Below are positions 23,316 to 35,433 of a stretch of 64,000 nt of DNA, one piece after another. A program made the translations under genes and the position numbers. Source of the DNA: Bos javanicus (Eukaryota > Chordata > Mammalia > Artiodactyla > Bovidae); the NCBI RefSeq assembly GCF_032452875.1, contig NC_083885.1, positions 60,830,425 to 60,894,424 on the forward strand, written 5' to 3'. How positions within the stretch are numbered: position 1 is the first letter of the stretch; each line of letters opens with the position of its first letter. Below the pieces are notes generated by a model that had not been told where the DNA came from, did not search any database, and saw only the letters and a program-made list of their open reading frames with translations.

Positions 23316-23808
23316 AGAAAATATGTTTCTTAAGTATCTGTGAGTGGGGACAAAGTCTAAGTAGAGGATATACTGATTTTCATGATAAAAGTATCAGTAG
23401 GTCAAGTCTCACAGTTCTCTGCTGGAACCTCTGGTTCTGAATATGACTTTGGTCACTAAGAACTAGGAGAATATTCTCTAGGGAGTTGGCACTAAGGTGT
23501 ACCTGCTATTGCAGACTACAGTGGAAATTATGCGGGAATTTCTATCTATCATTGAACCCTAACTATAAACAGGTTATTTGCATCAAGATACTTTTTGAGA
23601 AGTCCTAAGACATTTCAGACAATGAGGTATGAAAATTTCACCTTTGTAAAATGACAGATGGAGAAAGTCTTGAAAATCCCTCGCAGGTGCTTTGGCTCCA
23701 TTTCTCTACTCATGAAAATAACTCATTTTTGGTAGAAACACGTCTCATGGATACAAACTATACAAGCAGACACATGAATTCCCTTCCTTTGTCAGACCTC
23801 AGTATTTA

Positions 23809-24228
23809 CTACTGCTTCCATGTGAGTCCCTGTCTGTCTCTAGGGACCAAAGGGACTAGAATCTTCCTCAAGCATTTCAAGAGTCCCTTTGGAGATGATG
23901 GGTACAAACTTTTAATTGTTGTTTTTTCATTAGCAACTGAGCAATAAAGGTTTTCACAAACAATCTCAGTTCCCCAAGCCTGTCTCACGTCGCAGCTACA
24001 GGTGTAAAGATAATTGCAGTTCTGAGGGGACGTGAGGTACACAATCACAAACCCATATCTAGGGGTCTGGCTGCCTCCCTCCTTGTCACAGGAGCAGCTT
24101 GCCATGACCAGCACCCTGAATCTAGTGTCTGGGCAATGCGAGGACATCAAGTGAGTATTTTCTGTTCCAGCCTGAGGGCGAGAATCTGCAAAAAACAGGT
24201 GCTTCAGGGAGTCTGGGTTGATGACCAT
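23809..24228 (-). other. Unrecognised 139-codon open frame
   Basis: One continuous minus-strand frame from ATG to stop, with a Cys-rich middle and no family signature that I recognise. It has no CpG promoter, no KZNF context and no paralogue elsewhere in the window. It could be a chance ORF in unannotated repeat sequence or a piece of an old retroelement. No function is proposed. Confidence 0.15.
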
Positions 24229-24391
24229 ACAGGAAAAAGGAAGTCTTTTGGGTCAAAATAATCTAGTGCCAAAGCAGCACTGGAAGGAGGAATAATTCAA
24301 AAATTAAATGGAGCTATTAAAGAGAGATTAGATGCTACCAGATGTCAGCTGCCAATGCTTCCTAGTGTATCTTAGTGTAATTCTTTTTGAA

Positions 24392-24583
24392 AAATATTTA
24401 TTTATTTGGCTGTACTGGATCTTACTTGTGGCATATGGGATCTAGTTCCCTGATCAGGGATCAAACCTAGGCACCTCCCCCAATCCCAACAATGCCCCCC
24501 CCCCCCCCCCGCACCCTCGCCCTCACTGCAGCTAGCATTGAGAGTGAGCTGTCTTAGTCGCTGGACCACCAAGGAATCACAGT
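24392..24583 (-). mobile_element. CHR-2-type SINE with internal 16-bp C tract
   Basis: Reverse-oriented tRNA-Glu-derived SINE, A-rich tail first (AAATATTTATTTATTT) and the head at about 24560-24583. A run of 16 C residues at 24495-24510 lies inside it, a likely slippage site. Confidence 0.75.
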
Positions 24584-24811
24584 ATAACTTTTGTGACAGT
24601 GGTTGTTATTGTAGAATCCAAGCGATATGAAACCTGGTGTTTAGCGTAACTAATGACAGGAATTGCAGAGATATATGTGAAATCATAGAGTACCTTACAG
24701 AAATCATACATTTCTAGGGTTACTATATGTGTGCCAAGAGCACCTCCATGATTAATAAAAATAAATCTATAGGAATGATCTTTTATAGAAACAGTGTATA
24801 CAGTTGACAAT

Positions 24812-25015
24812 TGTGTGCTTAGTGCATCAGTCGTGTCTGACTCTTTGCAACGCCATGGACTGTAGCCAGCCAGGCTCATCTATCCATGAAAGTCTCCAGG
24901 CAAGAATAGTAGAGTGGGTAGCCATTTCCTTCTCCAGAGGATCTTTCCGACCAAGGGATCAAAGCCTGGTCTCCTGTATTGTAGGCAGGTTCTCTACCAT
25001 CTGAGCTACCAGGAA
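24812..25015 (-). mobile_element. Bov-tA SINE
   Basis: Reverse orientation: Bov-A body first (TCAGTCGTGTCTGACTCTTT), then the tRNA-like head ending at GAGCTACCAGGAAG. Confidence 0.88.
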
Positions 25016-25544
25016 GTGGTAGAAATACCTTCTCTAACTGTGGAATTTATAAAGTGCTTAACAGAGACATTGTTTCCTATTGAAAACATCTGATTTGGGT
25101 CAGACCATTTTCCAAAAGAAACTTCAGAAATGGGTTTCAGATGGAGGCTATCAGGCATAAAAGCATAGTGTGTCCTATTCTCTGATTTGAAAATATTCTC
25201 AAAATTTATAGTTGTATAACTATTTTACAAAGTAAAAATCACTTTTTCAATATGTCATTTTCTTTAAATGTGATATATTAATGTTTCAGAAACCTTGCCT
25301 TCCACTTAATACTTTTAATGTCACATTAACTAACAGATCAGTTTAGGATTTGGAATTAGCCGTGTTTATTTTTATGTCACGTCAGTTTACCACACATTGT
25401 TCTTTCTAAGTATCATAGTTTAGGTTATAGTCTTCCGTGACTGGTAGATGTTTATTCAATTCCTGTCAAAAAACCAATTAGTATTTCTGTCACCAAGCAA
25501 GTAAAAAGCTTAGAATGCATTTGAAAAACAAAATTTGTCAAAAA
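25016..25544. other. Unassigned AT-rich sequence
   Basis: No gene or repeat family recognised. Confidence 0.3.
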
Positions 25545-25925
25545 ACTTTTTTAATATTTTAAATTTTTATTTTTTAATTGAAGGGTAATTGAGTTACAGA
25601 ATTTTATTCTGTCAAACCTCAACATGAATCAGCCATAGGTATACATATATCCCCTCCCTCTTGAACATTCCTCCCATCTCCCTCCCCCACTGCATCCCTG
25701 TAAGTTGGTACAGAGCCCCTATTTGAGTTTCCTGAGACATTCAGCAAATTCTCACTGGCTACCTATTTTACATGTGGTAATGTAAGTTTCCATGTTACTC
25801 TCTGTATACATCTCACCCTCTCCTCCCCTTTCCCCATGTCCATAAGTGTATTCTCTATGTCTGTTTCTCCATTGCTGCCCTGCAAATAAATTCTTTCATA
25901 CCATCTTCCTAGATTCATGAAGTGG
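25545..25925 (-). mobile_element. L1 3' end (3' UTR)
   Basis: Reverse-oriented ruminant L1 3' UTR, closely resembling 47930-48290. It begins with a T-rich tail and is 5'-truncated near 25925, where ERV sequence starts. Confidence 0.82.
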
Positions 25926-25929
25926 GGAG

Positions 25930-27537
25930 GTGTCAGGTATACTGTGAGCGATTTAGAGAGTAGGGAGAATTGATCATAAGAAACATCTAATTAGAATGAG
26001 GCTTCCCAGTATAGTGAGATACCAGACAGCTAACCGCAGCTTCTGACCCAAATCCCAGTCCTGGGGTGCGACTGATGCTAGTCTTGTAGTGAAGAGCACA
26101 GCAATAATACCAATCAGGGATAGAGGCCAGGGTTGACAATAAAAATCCATTGATATCTTGATAGCCAGATCATCAAGCTTCCACCGTGCTTTGACCAGCC
26201 AGCTGCCAGAGTGTGGCTGGAGCAAGGCTGAAGAATCCTCAAGTTTCTGGAGTGACTAGAGCAGAGCTCAGCATCTTTTGTGGGTGAGGGCCATTGTTTA
26301 TGGAACCAGACCTTGATGGGATTTCTGGGGTCGCTAACTGTTTTTCAGGTGTCCTCATTACAGGAAGCCACTGCCTTCTTGACTCTAGTGTGGTGAATCC
26401 AAGGGATGACGCCTGTAACTTTAAGAGCAGTAGGGGTTGCCAGGACAACCGTGTGAGGGCCTGTCCCAACTGGCTAACATGGTTCTTTTCCCCAATCTTT
26501 AACCCATACCTCATCTGCTGGCTGATTGGGATGAACCCAATTACCCAAAGGAATGGATGTCCTTTCTAAGGTTTCTCAGGTGATATGATGGAAGACTTTT
26601 CCCTGGATCTGGAGGTGTCGGGACATCTCCAGTTCAGCTAATTGTTGGGGGTTTCCCTTGAGTTTTCCTATCACTGGGGGTTTTCTCCCATATAAGATCT
26701 AAAAGGGAGAATAGCCTGAGGACTCAGGGTGCATCGGGCTTGGAGTAAGCCTTGGGGGTAACATGTCGACCCAAGATAACTGGTCTCCTGACAGAGTTTA
26801 GCTAATGTAGTCCTAAGGGTACAATTCATACATTCAACTTTCCCTGAGCTCTGAGGCCTGTAAGCAGTGTGAAGCTTCCATTTTAGTCCCAGTGTCCAGG
26901 ATAAAGTTTGGATTATTTGAGACACAAAGCTGACCCATTGTCAGACCTTATGCAGAGAGGCAGCCCATATCTCTGGATAATGTCTCTTCACAGGGCCTTG
27001 GCCAGTTCTCGTACCTGTTCAGTGCACATGGGGTAGGCTTCAGCCCATCCCGAGTAGGTGTACACTACCACAAGGATATACTTATAGCCCCTGTAGGGCT
27101 TGACTTCAGTAAAGTCCACTTCTAGATCTTCAAAGGGTAGTGTCCCAACTGTCAGTACCTCTGGGTTGGGTCTTGGTCCTTGGCTGGCGTTGTTCTGAGC
27201 ACAAGTCACACAGCTAGGACTGATCTGAACACACAGGGCTGGGAGCTTAGAAACAAAATAGTAGCAGCTCAGTAAGCTCTCCAGCAGTTTTTCCTAAACA
27301 AGTTTTCTCCTGATGTTGTTGTGCCAGCTGGATTTCTATATTGCTGGAGACAAAGAGTCGTTGGTCTGTGAGTTTCCACCAGCCCTCCTTTTCTCTTATT
27401 CCTCCCTCGTTGAGAGCCCTTTGATCTTCTTCCTTGGTATACCTAGTGGACAGAGGAGTAAGGCTTGCTGTCCAAGGGACTCTTGCTGTGCCAAGAGGAC
27501 CTTAAAGATGGACTCAGGGCCCACTGTGGGGCTTGGT
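25930..27537 (-). pseudogene. Class I ERV integrase and env-start fragment
   Basis: Minus-strand translations resemble gammaretroviral integrase: the catalytic core N-terminal part at 26988-27209, the core end at 26671-26925 and the C-terminal domain at 26239-26514. A hydrophobic stretch at 25974-26225 looks like an envelope leader. The pieces lie in the retroviral order but in different frames and with stops, so nothing is functional. No LTR is visible at either end. It borders an L1 3' end on one side and a BovB on the other. Confidence 0.75.
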
Positions 27538-28146
27538 GCAGAAACAGTGACAGACTTAATTTTGGGGGGCTCCGAAATCACAGCAGATGGTGACTGCAGC
27601 CATGAAATTAAAAGAGGCTTGCTCCTTGGAAGAAAAGTTATGACCAACCTAGACAGCTTGTTAAAAAGCACAGACACTACTTTGCCAACAAAAGTCCATC
27701 TAGTCAAAGCTATGGTTTTCCAGTACTCATGTATGGATGTGAGAGTTGGACTATAAAGAAAGCTGAGTGCTGAAGAACTGATGCTTTTGAACTGTGGTGT
27801 TGGAGAAGACTCTTGAGAGTCCCTTGGACAGCAAGGAGATTCAACCGGTCCATCCTAAAGGAAATCAGTCCTGAATATACATTGGAAGTAATGATGCTGA
27901 AGCTGAAGCTTCAATATTTTGGCCACCTGATGCGAAGAACTAACTCATCAGAAAAGATCCTGATGCTGGGAAAGATTGAAGGCAGGAGAAGGGGACAACA
28001 GAGGATGAGATGGTTGGATGGCATCACCCACTCAATGGACATGAGCGTGAGTAAACTCTGGGAGTTGGTGATGGACAGGGAGGCCTGGTGTGCTGCAGTC
28101 CATGGGGTTGCAAAGAGTCAGACACGACTGAGCGACTGAACTGAAC
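27538..28146 (+). mobile_element. BovB LINE 3' fragment
   Basis: Plus-strand BovB from the RT tail to the GAACTGAACT terminus. Partly open (27813-28139). It abuts ERV sequence on the left and unit 1 flank on the right. No clear target-site duplication was found. Confidence 0.88.
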
Positions 28147-29345
28147 TCTGTTCTAAGGATTCGAATTGCATCCAAATGTTAAGTCATCACTGCATTTCCC
28201 AACTTCCCTAAAATCCCAACACAAAACTATATACCAATTAGGAGTTAGGATAGGAATGACTCCCCTTGTTGGCTGTCACAGAGTATTTTCAACAGTTGAA
28301 AGTCACTAATTCATGTTAAGAATTCATCATGCTCCACAGAAAGTCAGGATACAGACAATGGAGCAAAGGCTCTGGGACACAAGAAGTAGTCTAAAGGGCA
28401 GGTCTTCACTATTATAAGAAGAAAAGGAAGAAAATAAGATGATAACAAACACCCCAGGCAGAAAAATTAGGAGCAGAGAGCTAAAGGCTTGCAGATTCTC
28501 ATTTGGGCATTTCAGGAGGAAAAGCAGACACAGCCCCAGACCCGGGACAGGATATTTACCTGAGAAGCTGCCATTTCCTCCTCTTCTTCCTCCTGCTCTG
28601 CATCATCTCTGGGGATGTTATGCTGCAAATGCACATCTGAGTTTTGAGAAAATACCGTTGAGAGCATCAACACAGCTCTTTAACCTGCAACCATTGCACC
28701 TACAGACAGAAGGACCTTGAAAAGCTGAGAAGACCGACCTCTCCTGTCCTCTGTCTCAGGAGAGATTCAGGAGCAATCACATCCTACTTGGAGACCAGCC
28801 TGTGAACTTATTTCTTGATTGTTCTTTTATCAGAGAGCTCCTAAACCTCTGCTCACACAGATGACATGAGCTGACTGACTTCCCTGGTCCAAATCCAGCT
28901 AGATCAACCCTGCGGCCTCTCCTTGGACTGAAGCCAGGCCTCAGCTCTCACAAATTGACCAGAAGCCACACCCTGAACCCGGGCCTCCCCTTAGAATCCC
29001 CTGGAGCACTTCCTGCAAAGCACACTGATGCTCCACAGGACCAAGAGAGAACTCTGTGGGGAGGGCACTGGTGGCTTACCATTGGCCACAGGATCCTGAT
29101 GGACACCACTTGGCTAAAGATTCTTTCTGAACCATTTCAGTGAATAGAAATCCCTGGAGTTCAGGTCCCCAATCTAAGAGGATATGACTCTGCAGGTCTA
29201 CAGTGGGGCCATGAAATGAGTCTTTAGCAAGTTCCCTGTTTTTTCTGTTTCTTCCCCCAAACCCACATTCAGGAGCCCTGAGGTCAAGTCCTCACACTCA
29301 CCACACCGGAGACCTCTCTGTAGGGGAGGATTTAAGGGGGAATTT
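28147..29345 (-). repeat. Segmental duplication unit 1 (distal part with start-exon flank)
   Basis: Paralogous to about 43040-43505 in unit 2 and 59200-60700 in unit 3. It carries the MAASQ start exon at 28560-28574 and its upstream flank, including the GGGGCCATGAAATG block near 29205. No promoter-like CpG cluster is seen here. Confidence 0.75.
28560..28574 (-). CDS. KRAB-ZNF gene 1, distal alternative start exon (MAASQ)
   Basis: A minus-strand ATG at 28572-28574 opens MAASQ and is followed at once by the donor GTAAATAT. MAASQ is a familiar N-terminus of KRAB-ZNF proteins and joins in frame to KRAB-A at 13499. The same exon occurs in unit 2 (43441-43455) and unit 3 (59617-59631), so it is the ancestral start of the array. 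Only the coding end of the exon is given; its 5' limit is uncertain, with weak CAG acceptors within about 60 bp. Whether unit 1 still uses it across a 15-kb intron is unknown. Confidence 0.55.
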
Positions 29346-29969
29346 CTGAGAGAGGTCAAAGCTAGAATCAGGCAGAGAAAGTACTTGGGGTTCAGCCTTT
29401 ATACATGACCCTGGGTGAAGTGCTCTGGGTTCCCCAGGCTGAGTGTGGATTTCTCCCTTCAAACCAAGACAAGCAGGATTCTGGTGAGCTTTGTCAGGGT
29501 GTCACTGAAGGGGGCCTGTGAAGTAGAACCTGAGGTTTAGTAAAACTGCTGATCTTGAGGAAGGTGGCCTTCTAGTGCAGGTGCTCACAGGACTGGCTGG
29601 GGTGAGTTCAAGGACCTGCAGGCTGCCTGCTCCCCAGTCAGATGCTGAGGCAGCAAAATCAAGGAGCAGCTCAGGGAAACTGTCAACAAAGCTCTGTAGT
29701 GTATACAACAATACTCTGTATAATCCTTTTAGAATCATCACAGTGTCTGAGTAGCTACAAAATGGGAGAGGAGATACAACATAGAAATGATGGAAACTAT
29801 ATGAAGGTATGAAAGGTTTAAAGCCAGCAAGTAAACTAATTTCCACATATGCCATCTCTCTGTGCTACCAAATACTTTATGGTCTCTTCACTACAACCTT
29901 AAATAAGGTGGGAGAGGTTAATGGTGGTGGTAGATTAAACACTTCATTCATTACAATCAACTGAAACCC

Positions 29970-31074
29970 TAAAAACCATTCACTTTTATTAATAACCATG
30001 TATTAATTTCACACATAGTTGAAATAAAACCTTTTACAAATTACATACAGATGAGAAGTACAAAGAAAGATATTCATTTTCTCATATAATGATATAAAGA
30101 TTGTGATTTTTACTGCTTACAAAACAAAGCCTAGGAAACACTTAGTAAACATGATATACACTAGTTACATGCCTTTTCCAGGAAGGGTTTCTAATACATT
30201 TCTAGGTTATCACAGAAGCTGTCCTAACATTGTCAGGTAATATTCATGACTTGTGTTGATATTATAAACATATATCAATATTGCAGTGAACTGTCATTGT
30301 GTTCTGCTTACAAATCAAGTGATATAACTATTGAAAATTTAGAACCACCTTCTGTCTTACTTTAATACATGGAAAGATTCCATGATCACTTACATCATGG
30401 CAACTCCAGGGATATTTCACATCAATGACAAACACCCCCATTTAGATGGTCATTGTCCATTTTACTTTACAGTATCCTTCATCTTCTAATGGAGAATAGA
30501 TAGAAATGGTTTCAACACAATATAAAAAGGCTAATTTTTGAAGCATAAACCATCAAAAACCTATGTTTTCATTCACACTAGAAATGAAAAACATTACGCA
30601 TTATTTGAGCATTGAATTACATTCATTTTGGTTTTCAAATAATCCAAATCATGTGATTATAAACAAGGATACATTGCTAATAATTGTAACTTTTGAATCA
30701 TCAACCTTCATCTCATGATACACGCTAATATATCCATTTTCTATGTGTTTTAACTATGGATTGCTCTCTACCGTAATTCTTCTTCATAGAAACTTCAGAA
30801 AAGAGGATTGATGAAAAACTTTCTAGTATGTAGTCTCTGATATTTATTTAATTTTGATTTTTTATTAAATACCTTTCTACATATTTGTGACATCATTTCC
30901 ATAGGTTTCTTGTATAAACTCTTGTGTTTTCTGATGCATGTTTAGGGGGCATCACTTGTTCCATTACTAGGGTTTCTCTCCAGTGTGTGTTTTCAGATGT
31001 TTAGTGAGATGACCATTGTGACTAAAGGCTTTGCCACATTGTGTACATTTATAAGGTTTCTCTCCAGTATGAAC
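29970..31074 (-). other. 3' UTR of KRAB-ZNF gene 2
   Basis: Paralogous to 4025-5041, with the conserved minus-strand AATAAA at 29985-29990. The first 108 bases past the stop still encode the rest of a zinc finger and one more complete finger, ending in TAG at 30967-30969. That part of the UTR is thus former coding sequence. Confidence 0.6.
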
Positions 31075-33380
31075 TTACAAATGTGTAGTAAGAATTGAGT
31101 TCTGATTAAAGGCTTTGCCACATTCTGTACATTTATATGGTCTCTCCCCAGGATGGATTTGCTGATGTTTAGTAAGACTAGAACTGTTAATAAAGGCCTT
31201 GTCACATTCTGTACATTTATAAGGTTTGTCCTTCATATGAATTCGGTGATGTTTAGAAAGATCTGAATTCGTATAAAAGGCTTTGCCACATTCTGTACAT
31301 TTGTATGGTTTCTCCCCAGTATGGATTCGATGATGTGCAGTTAAAGTTGAACTTCGAATAAAGGTTTGGCCACATTCTGTACAATGATAAGGTCTCTCCC
31401 CAGTATGAATTCGCTGATGTTGAGTAAGAATTGAGTTGTGATTAAAGGCTTTGCCACATTCTTTACATTTATAAGGTTTCTCTCCAGTATGCATTCGCTG
31501 ATGTTGAGTAAGACTTGAGTTCTGATTAAAGGCTTTGCCACATTCTGTACATTTATAAGGTTTCTCTCCAGTATGAATTCGCTGATGTTGAGTAAGATTT
31601 GAGTTCCGATTAAAGGCTTTGCCACATTCTGTACATTTATACGGTCTCTCCCCAGTATGGATTTGCTGATGTTTAGTAAGATATGAACTTGTAATAAAGG
31701 TTTTGCCACATTCTTTACATTTGTATCGTTTCTCCCCAGCATGGATTCGATGATGTTCAGTTAAAGTTGAACTCCGAATAAAGGTTTGGCCACATTCTGT
31801 AAAATGATTAGGTCTCTCCCTAGTGTGAATTCGCTGATGTTCAGTAAGACGTGAGCAACGGATAAAGGCTTTGTCACAGTCTTTACATTTATAAGGTTTT
31901 TCTCCACTATGAATTCGCTGATGTTCAGTAAGATATGAACATCGGATAAAAGCTTTGCCACAATCTTTACATTTATAAGGTTTTTCTCCAGTATGAATTC
32001 GCTGATGCTGAGAAAGTGTTGAGTTGCGATTAAAGGCTTTGCCACATTCCATACATTTATAAGGTTTCTCTGCAGTATGCATTCGCTGATGCTGAGTAAG
32101 AAATGAGTGACGGATAAACGCTTTGCTACATTCTGTACATTTATAAGGTTTCTCTCCAGTATGAATTCGCTGATGTTGAATAAGACTTGAATTGTAAATA
32201 AAGGCTTTGCCACATTCTATACATTTATAAGGTTTCTCTCCAGTGTGAATTCGCTGATGTTGAGTAAGACGTGAACGACAGTTAAACGCTTTGCTACAAT
32301 CTGTACATTTGAAAGGTTTCCTTCCTGTATGGATTTTCCAATGTTTACTTAGATTGGATGACTTACTAAAGACTTTCCCACATATCCTACACTTGTTTTC
32401 TTTCTGTGGGTTCTGAATAGTCTGCTTTTGAATAAGTTCTGAAGACAGATTAGAATTTTTACCATATTCACTACAGTTATAAGTCTTCATTCCAGTATGA
32501 GTACTCTTACATAGAGGAAGACCTGATATCTGATAAAAGGTATTTCTACATTTATTACTTTTAGAATCCTTCTGTGAAGATTCAGTTCCCTGATGTTTCA
32601 TAAGGTTTGAGTCTCGTTCAACTTTACACCCAGTTTCATTGCCTGAATACCCTCTCACTCCATCATAAATACTCTGGTAATTATTGGGGCTGGAGCACTC
32701 ACTTAAGGCCTGACTCATTTTATTACACATGGAAAGTTGTTCCGTATTAACTATATCATGATATGTATTGAACAATGATGGTTGGGTTATATCTCTTCCA
32801 TTATTATCAACATTATACATCTTGGAATGGAGAAAAAATGTCTTTTGGGGGAAGAATAATGACCCCCTGCTCACGGATCCCTCAAATTGATTATATTGTG
32901 GGTTTTCCCCCTCATTGTTAAATTTCTGGTGTTCAGACACACTTGAATGTTTGTTTAATCTAAGCCTATATTGAGAATTTTTTGAACAAGTATTTGCAGT
33001 AGAGACTAGATTATCTTCCAAATTTTCCACGTTTCCCTTCAGAGAACATGTATGTTTCAAAAAATGACGTAAATCTTTTCTTAAAATCTTATACTTCTTG
33101 GCAGATGTTGAAGACTGAAATTGGTGTTTTTCCCAGTTTGATTCATGTTGCTCATATGTTTTTGCAGTAATGTTCGAATTATGTGTAACTGTCTCAATTT
33201 CTTTATGTGCATATAAACATCCTCTCTGTCCTTCATATGGCCTCATATATTCCCAGTTTTTCATTAAATTTAAGTTTCTGAGGTGAAATCTTTCATATAT
33301 TTGTAGGTTTGCTTTTGAGGATAAATCTTCTAACCCTGGATTTTTTGGCATCAAATTCTGGGTATCTTGTGGAGACATAG
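31075..33380 (-). CDS. KRAB-ZNF gene 2, zinc-finger exon (last coding exon)
   Basis: Final exon of the second KRAB-ZNF gene, with acceptor TTTCAG before 33380, in frame with KRAB-B. With the MAASQ start the joined exons give 847 aa. Fingers run at a 28-aa period from about residue 408. Fourteen are complete, one (starting near residue 604) has lost its first Cys (Phe instead), and the last (828-847) is cut by TAA at 31075-31077 before its second His. The frame beyond the TAA stays open for 35 codons and would encode one further complete finger, as in gene 1. Helix contact residues differ from gene 1 at most positions. Likely a DNA-binding repressor whose C-terminus has been shortened; activity is uncertain. 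Confidence 0.9.
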
Positions 33381-33544
33381 CTGAAAGATACCAAGTAATA
33401 AGTAATTTTACCTACTATTCTCAGTGAACATCCTTAAAGATTTAGAGAAAATTGGTGAACCCTTCACTTGTTTAGAAATTAAAAAAATAAAAAAATAAAT
33501 AAGATAGAACACCACCAACAACATAGGATAGAATAAAAATAAAA

Positions 33545-35255
33545 TAGAGATGGAAGGATAAAGGTGCCAGAAGACTAGGCAGACATGGCTCCACAATCAC
33601 ATCAAAAATACATCAGAAATGGAACAAAATGCACAGATCGCAGCTGAACACTAGCAGAGGCCCTTGGAAATCTAAAAGAACAAGAATGGGAACAAGAACA
33701 ATTTCTGCTTTGCCAGGTAGGACAAGAGAAAACAAGGGAAAGGAACAGGAAAGAAGTGGGATGGGACCTCCAACTCTCGGGGGATCAGAAGAGAGGAGAG
33801 GTCTCCACACCTGGGGAAGCTCCTCACTGAGGGGGAGAGCCCAGCTGGGACAGAAGGGAAGCCTCATTTTCTATGGGAAAAGAACACGGCAAGAGTCAGA
33901 GATAGCAGGACAGAGTGAGACCTCTACACAGGGTACTGACCCCAGCCCTGCCCACCCAGCCTGAGAGGGTGTCCACTGCTGCAGACAAGGGCTGGGTGCT
34001 GGAATGTGGGGTTTGAAGAGCAGACCCAGGCAGAGGACTGCTGTGGGCTGTGAGGAGACATCCTGAGGAGATGGGAGGGAGGGATTAGCTCTACACATGG
34101 GAATGCATGTGGAGGAAGCCTGAACCACCATAGCGCAGAGCGCCATTGGTGAGTGATGCCAAAGAAGAAGCCCATTGCAGTCTCTCTCCCTCTGTGCTGG
34201 CCCCTGCTCACCAGGCACTAGGAAGGGCTCCTACTGAGGTGGACTCTACTAAGCCTCCATCCACTATCTTCTACCATGTATTTCCTCCACATATCATAGA
34301 CTCCCGTGCTCTGGGACAGCCTTAGGAACAGCCACGTGTGGGTGGGCCAATTGTACAGGTGGAGGGAAAGCACAGCTGAACCCGAATAAGGGAAAAAAGC
34401 TGAAATCTCTTGTATCAGCTACACAAACCATGCTTTTATACCCACAACTGGCTTTGTAACTTCACCCCTACAGAGCATCTGAATGGACAACCAGGGCTCC
34501 CCCAGTCATGGCAGGTGTAGCTTTAGCAGCTGTAGCCTTTGTACAGATACACAAGAGGGCAGGGCCAGGCCGGAGTCTGAGCTGCCTCTACTGCACCACA
34601 GCGGGTCCAGCTCCATGATGAATGCAATTCTGGGACCTGAGTTCAGGGGATCTATGCTGGTGACCTGGTGAAAACAACATCGGAGAGACACCAGGGCCAT
34701 GTCCCATCATGCCCATGGTTAAGGTGGGGCCAAGGGCAGTGCCAACCAGGGTCACATGAGAGCTCGCACAAGGCATGAAGATGACACACAGGGCACACCC
34801 CGAGGTGAACATCCCCAGAGGAGCAATCCTCAGTGGCTTCTCTCCCAGTGAGTGTGCTCCAATCCCACCTGCCTCGACCACAGATCACAATCACAGAAAC
34901 AGATCTGCGGGCTCTGTTTCACCAACCAGGGAGCAGACCCCACCACAGACAGGGCAGTAACGGCCACAGAGCAAAGGGGAAGCTCCCCTCGATATCCAGT
35001 GCAGGCTTGGGTCACAATAACATCAAACAAAATCCCCTTCAAGGGGATAAGGGCACAAGTCTCTGGACCAACCTCACCCCCAGGGGACACACACCAGAGC
35101 AAGAGCAACTAAGATCCTTCAGCCTGCAGAAGAGAAACCACAAGCACAGAAAATATGACAAAAAGAGAGGACAAAGAAGTATGGTTTAGAGGAAGGAGCA
35201 AGATTAAAAGCTACAAGAACCACTAAATGAAGAGGAGACAGGCAATCTAATGATT
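33545..35255 (+). mobile_element. L1 5' UTR and ORF1 start fragment, antisense in intron (unit 2)
   Basis: Paralogue of 7565-9275 in the same position and orientation. Open stretches on both strands (33629-33964 plus, 33871-34218 minus) are incidental to the GC-richer L1 leader. Confidence 0.7.
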
Positions 35256-35433
35256 AGTTTTGCTTTAAGTCGTATTAAATGGAAACACAGAACATTTTCA
35301 GACATACTAGAATCCTTTAATTCTTTAGGCCACTTCTTACCACATGTGTTTTTATTTGAGCATGTTTTATTAGATGTTTCAATCTAAAAATAAATGATAT
35401 TGATGCAGATTTAATCAGAAAGTGATGACATGA

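Noticed and set aside
28560..28574. A fourth, orphan KRAB-ZNF gene between units 1 and 2
   Set aside because: Only a start exon and flank are present, and their position fits the distal end of unit 1. No extra KRAB or finger exon exists between 14 and 31 kb.
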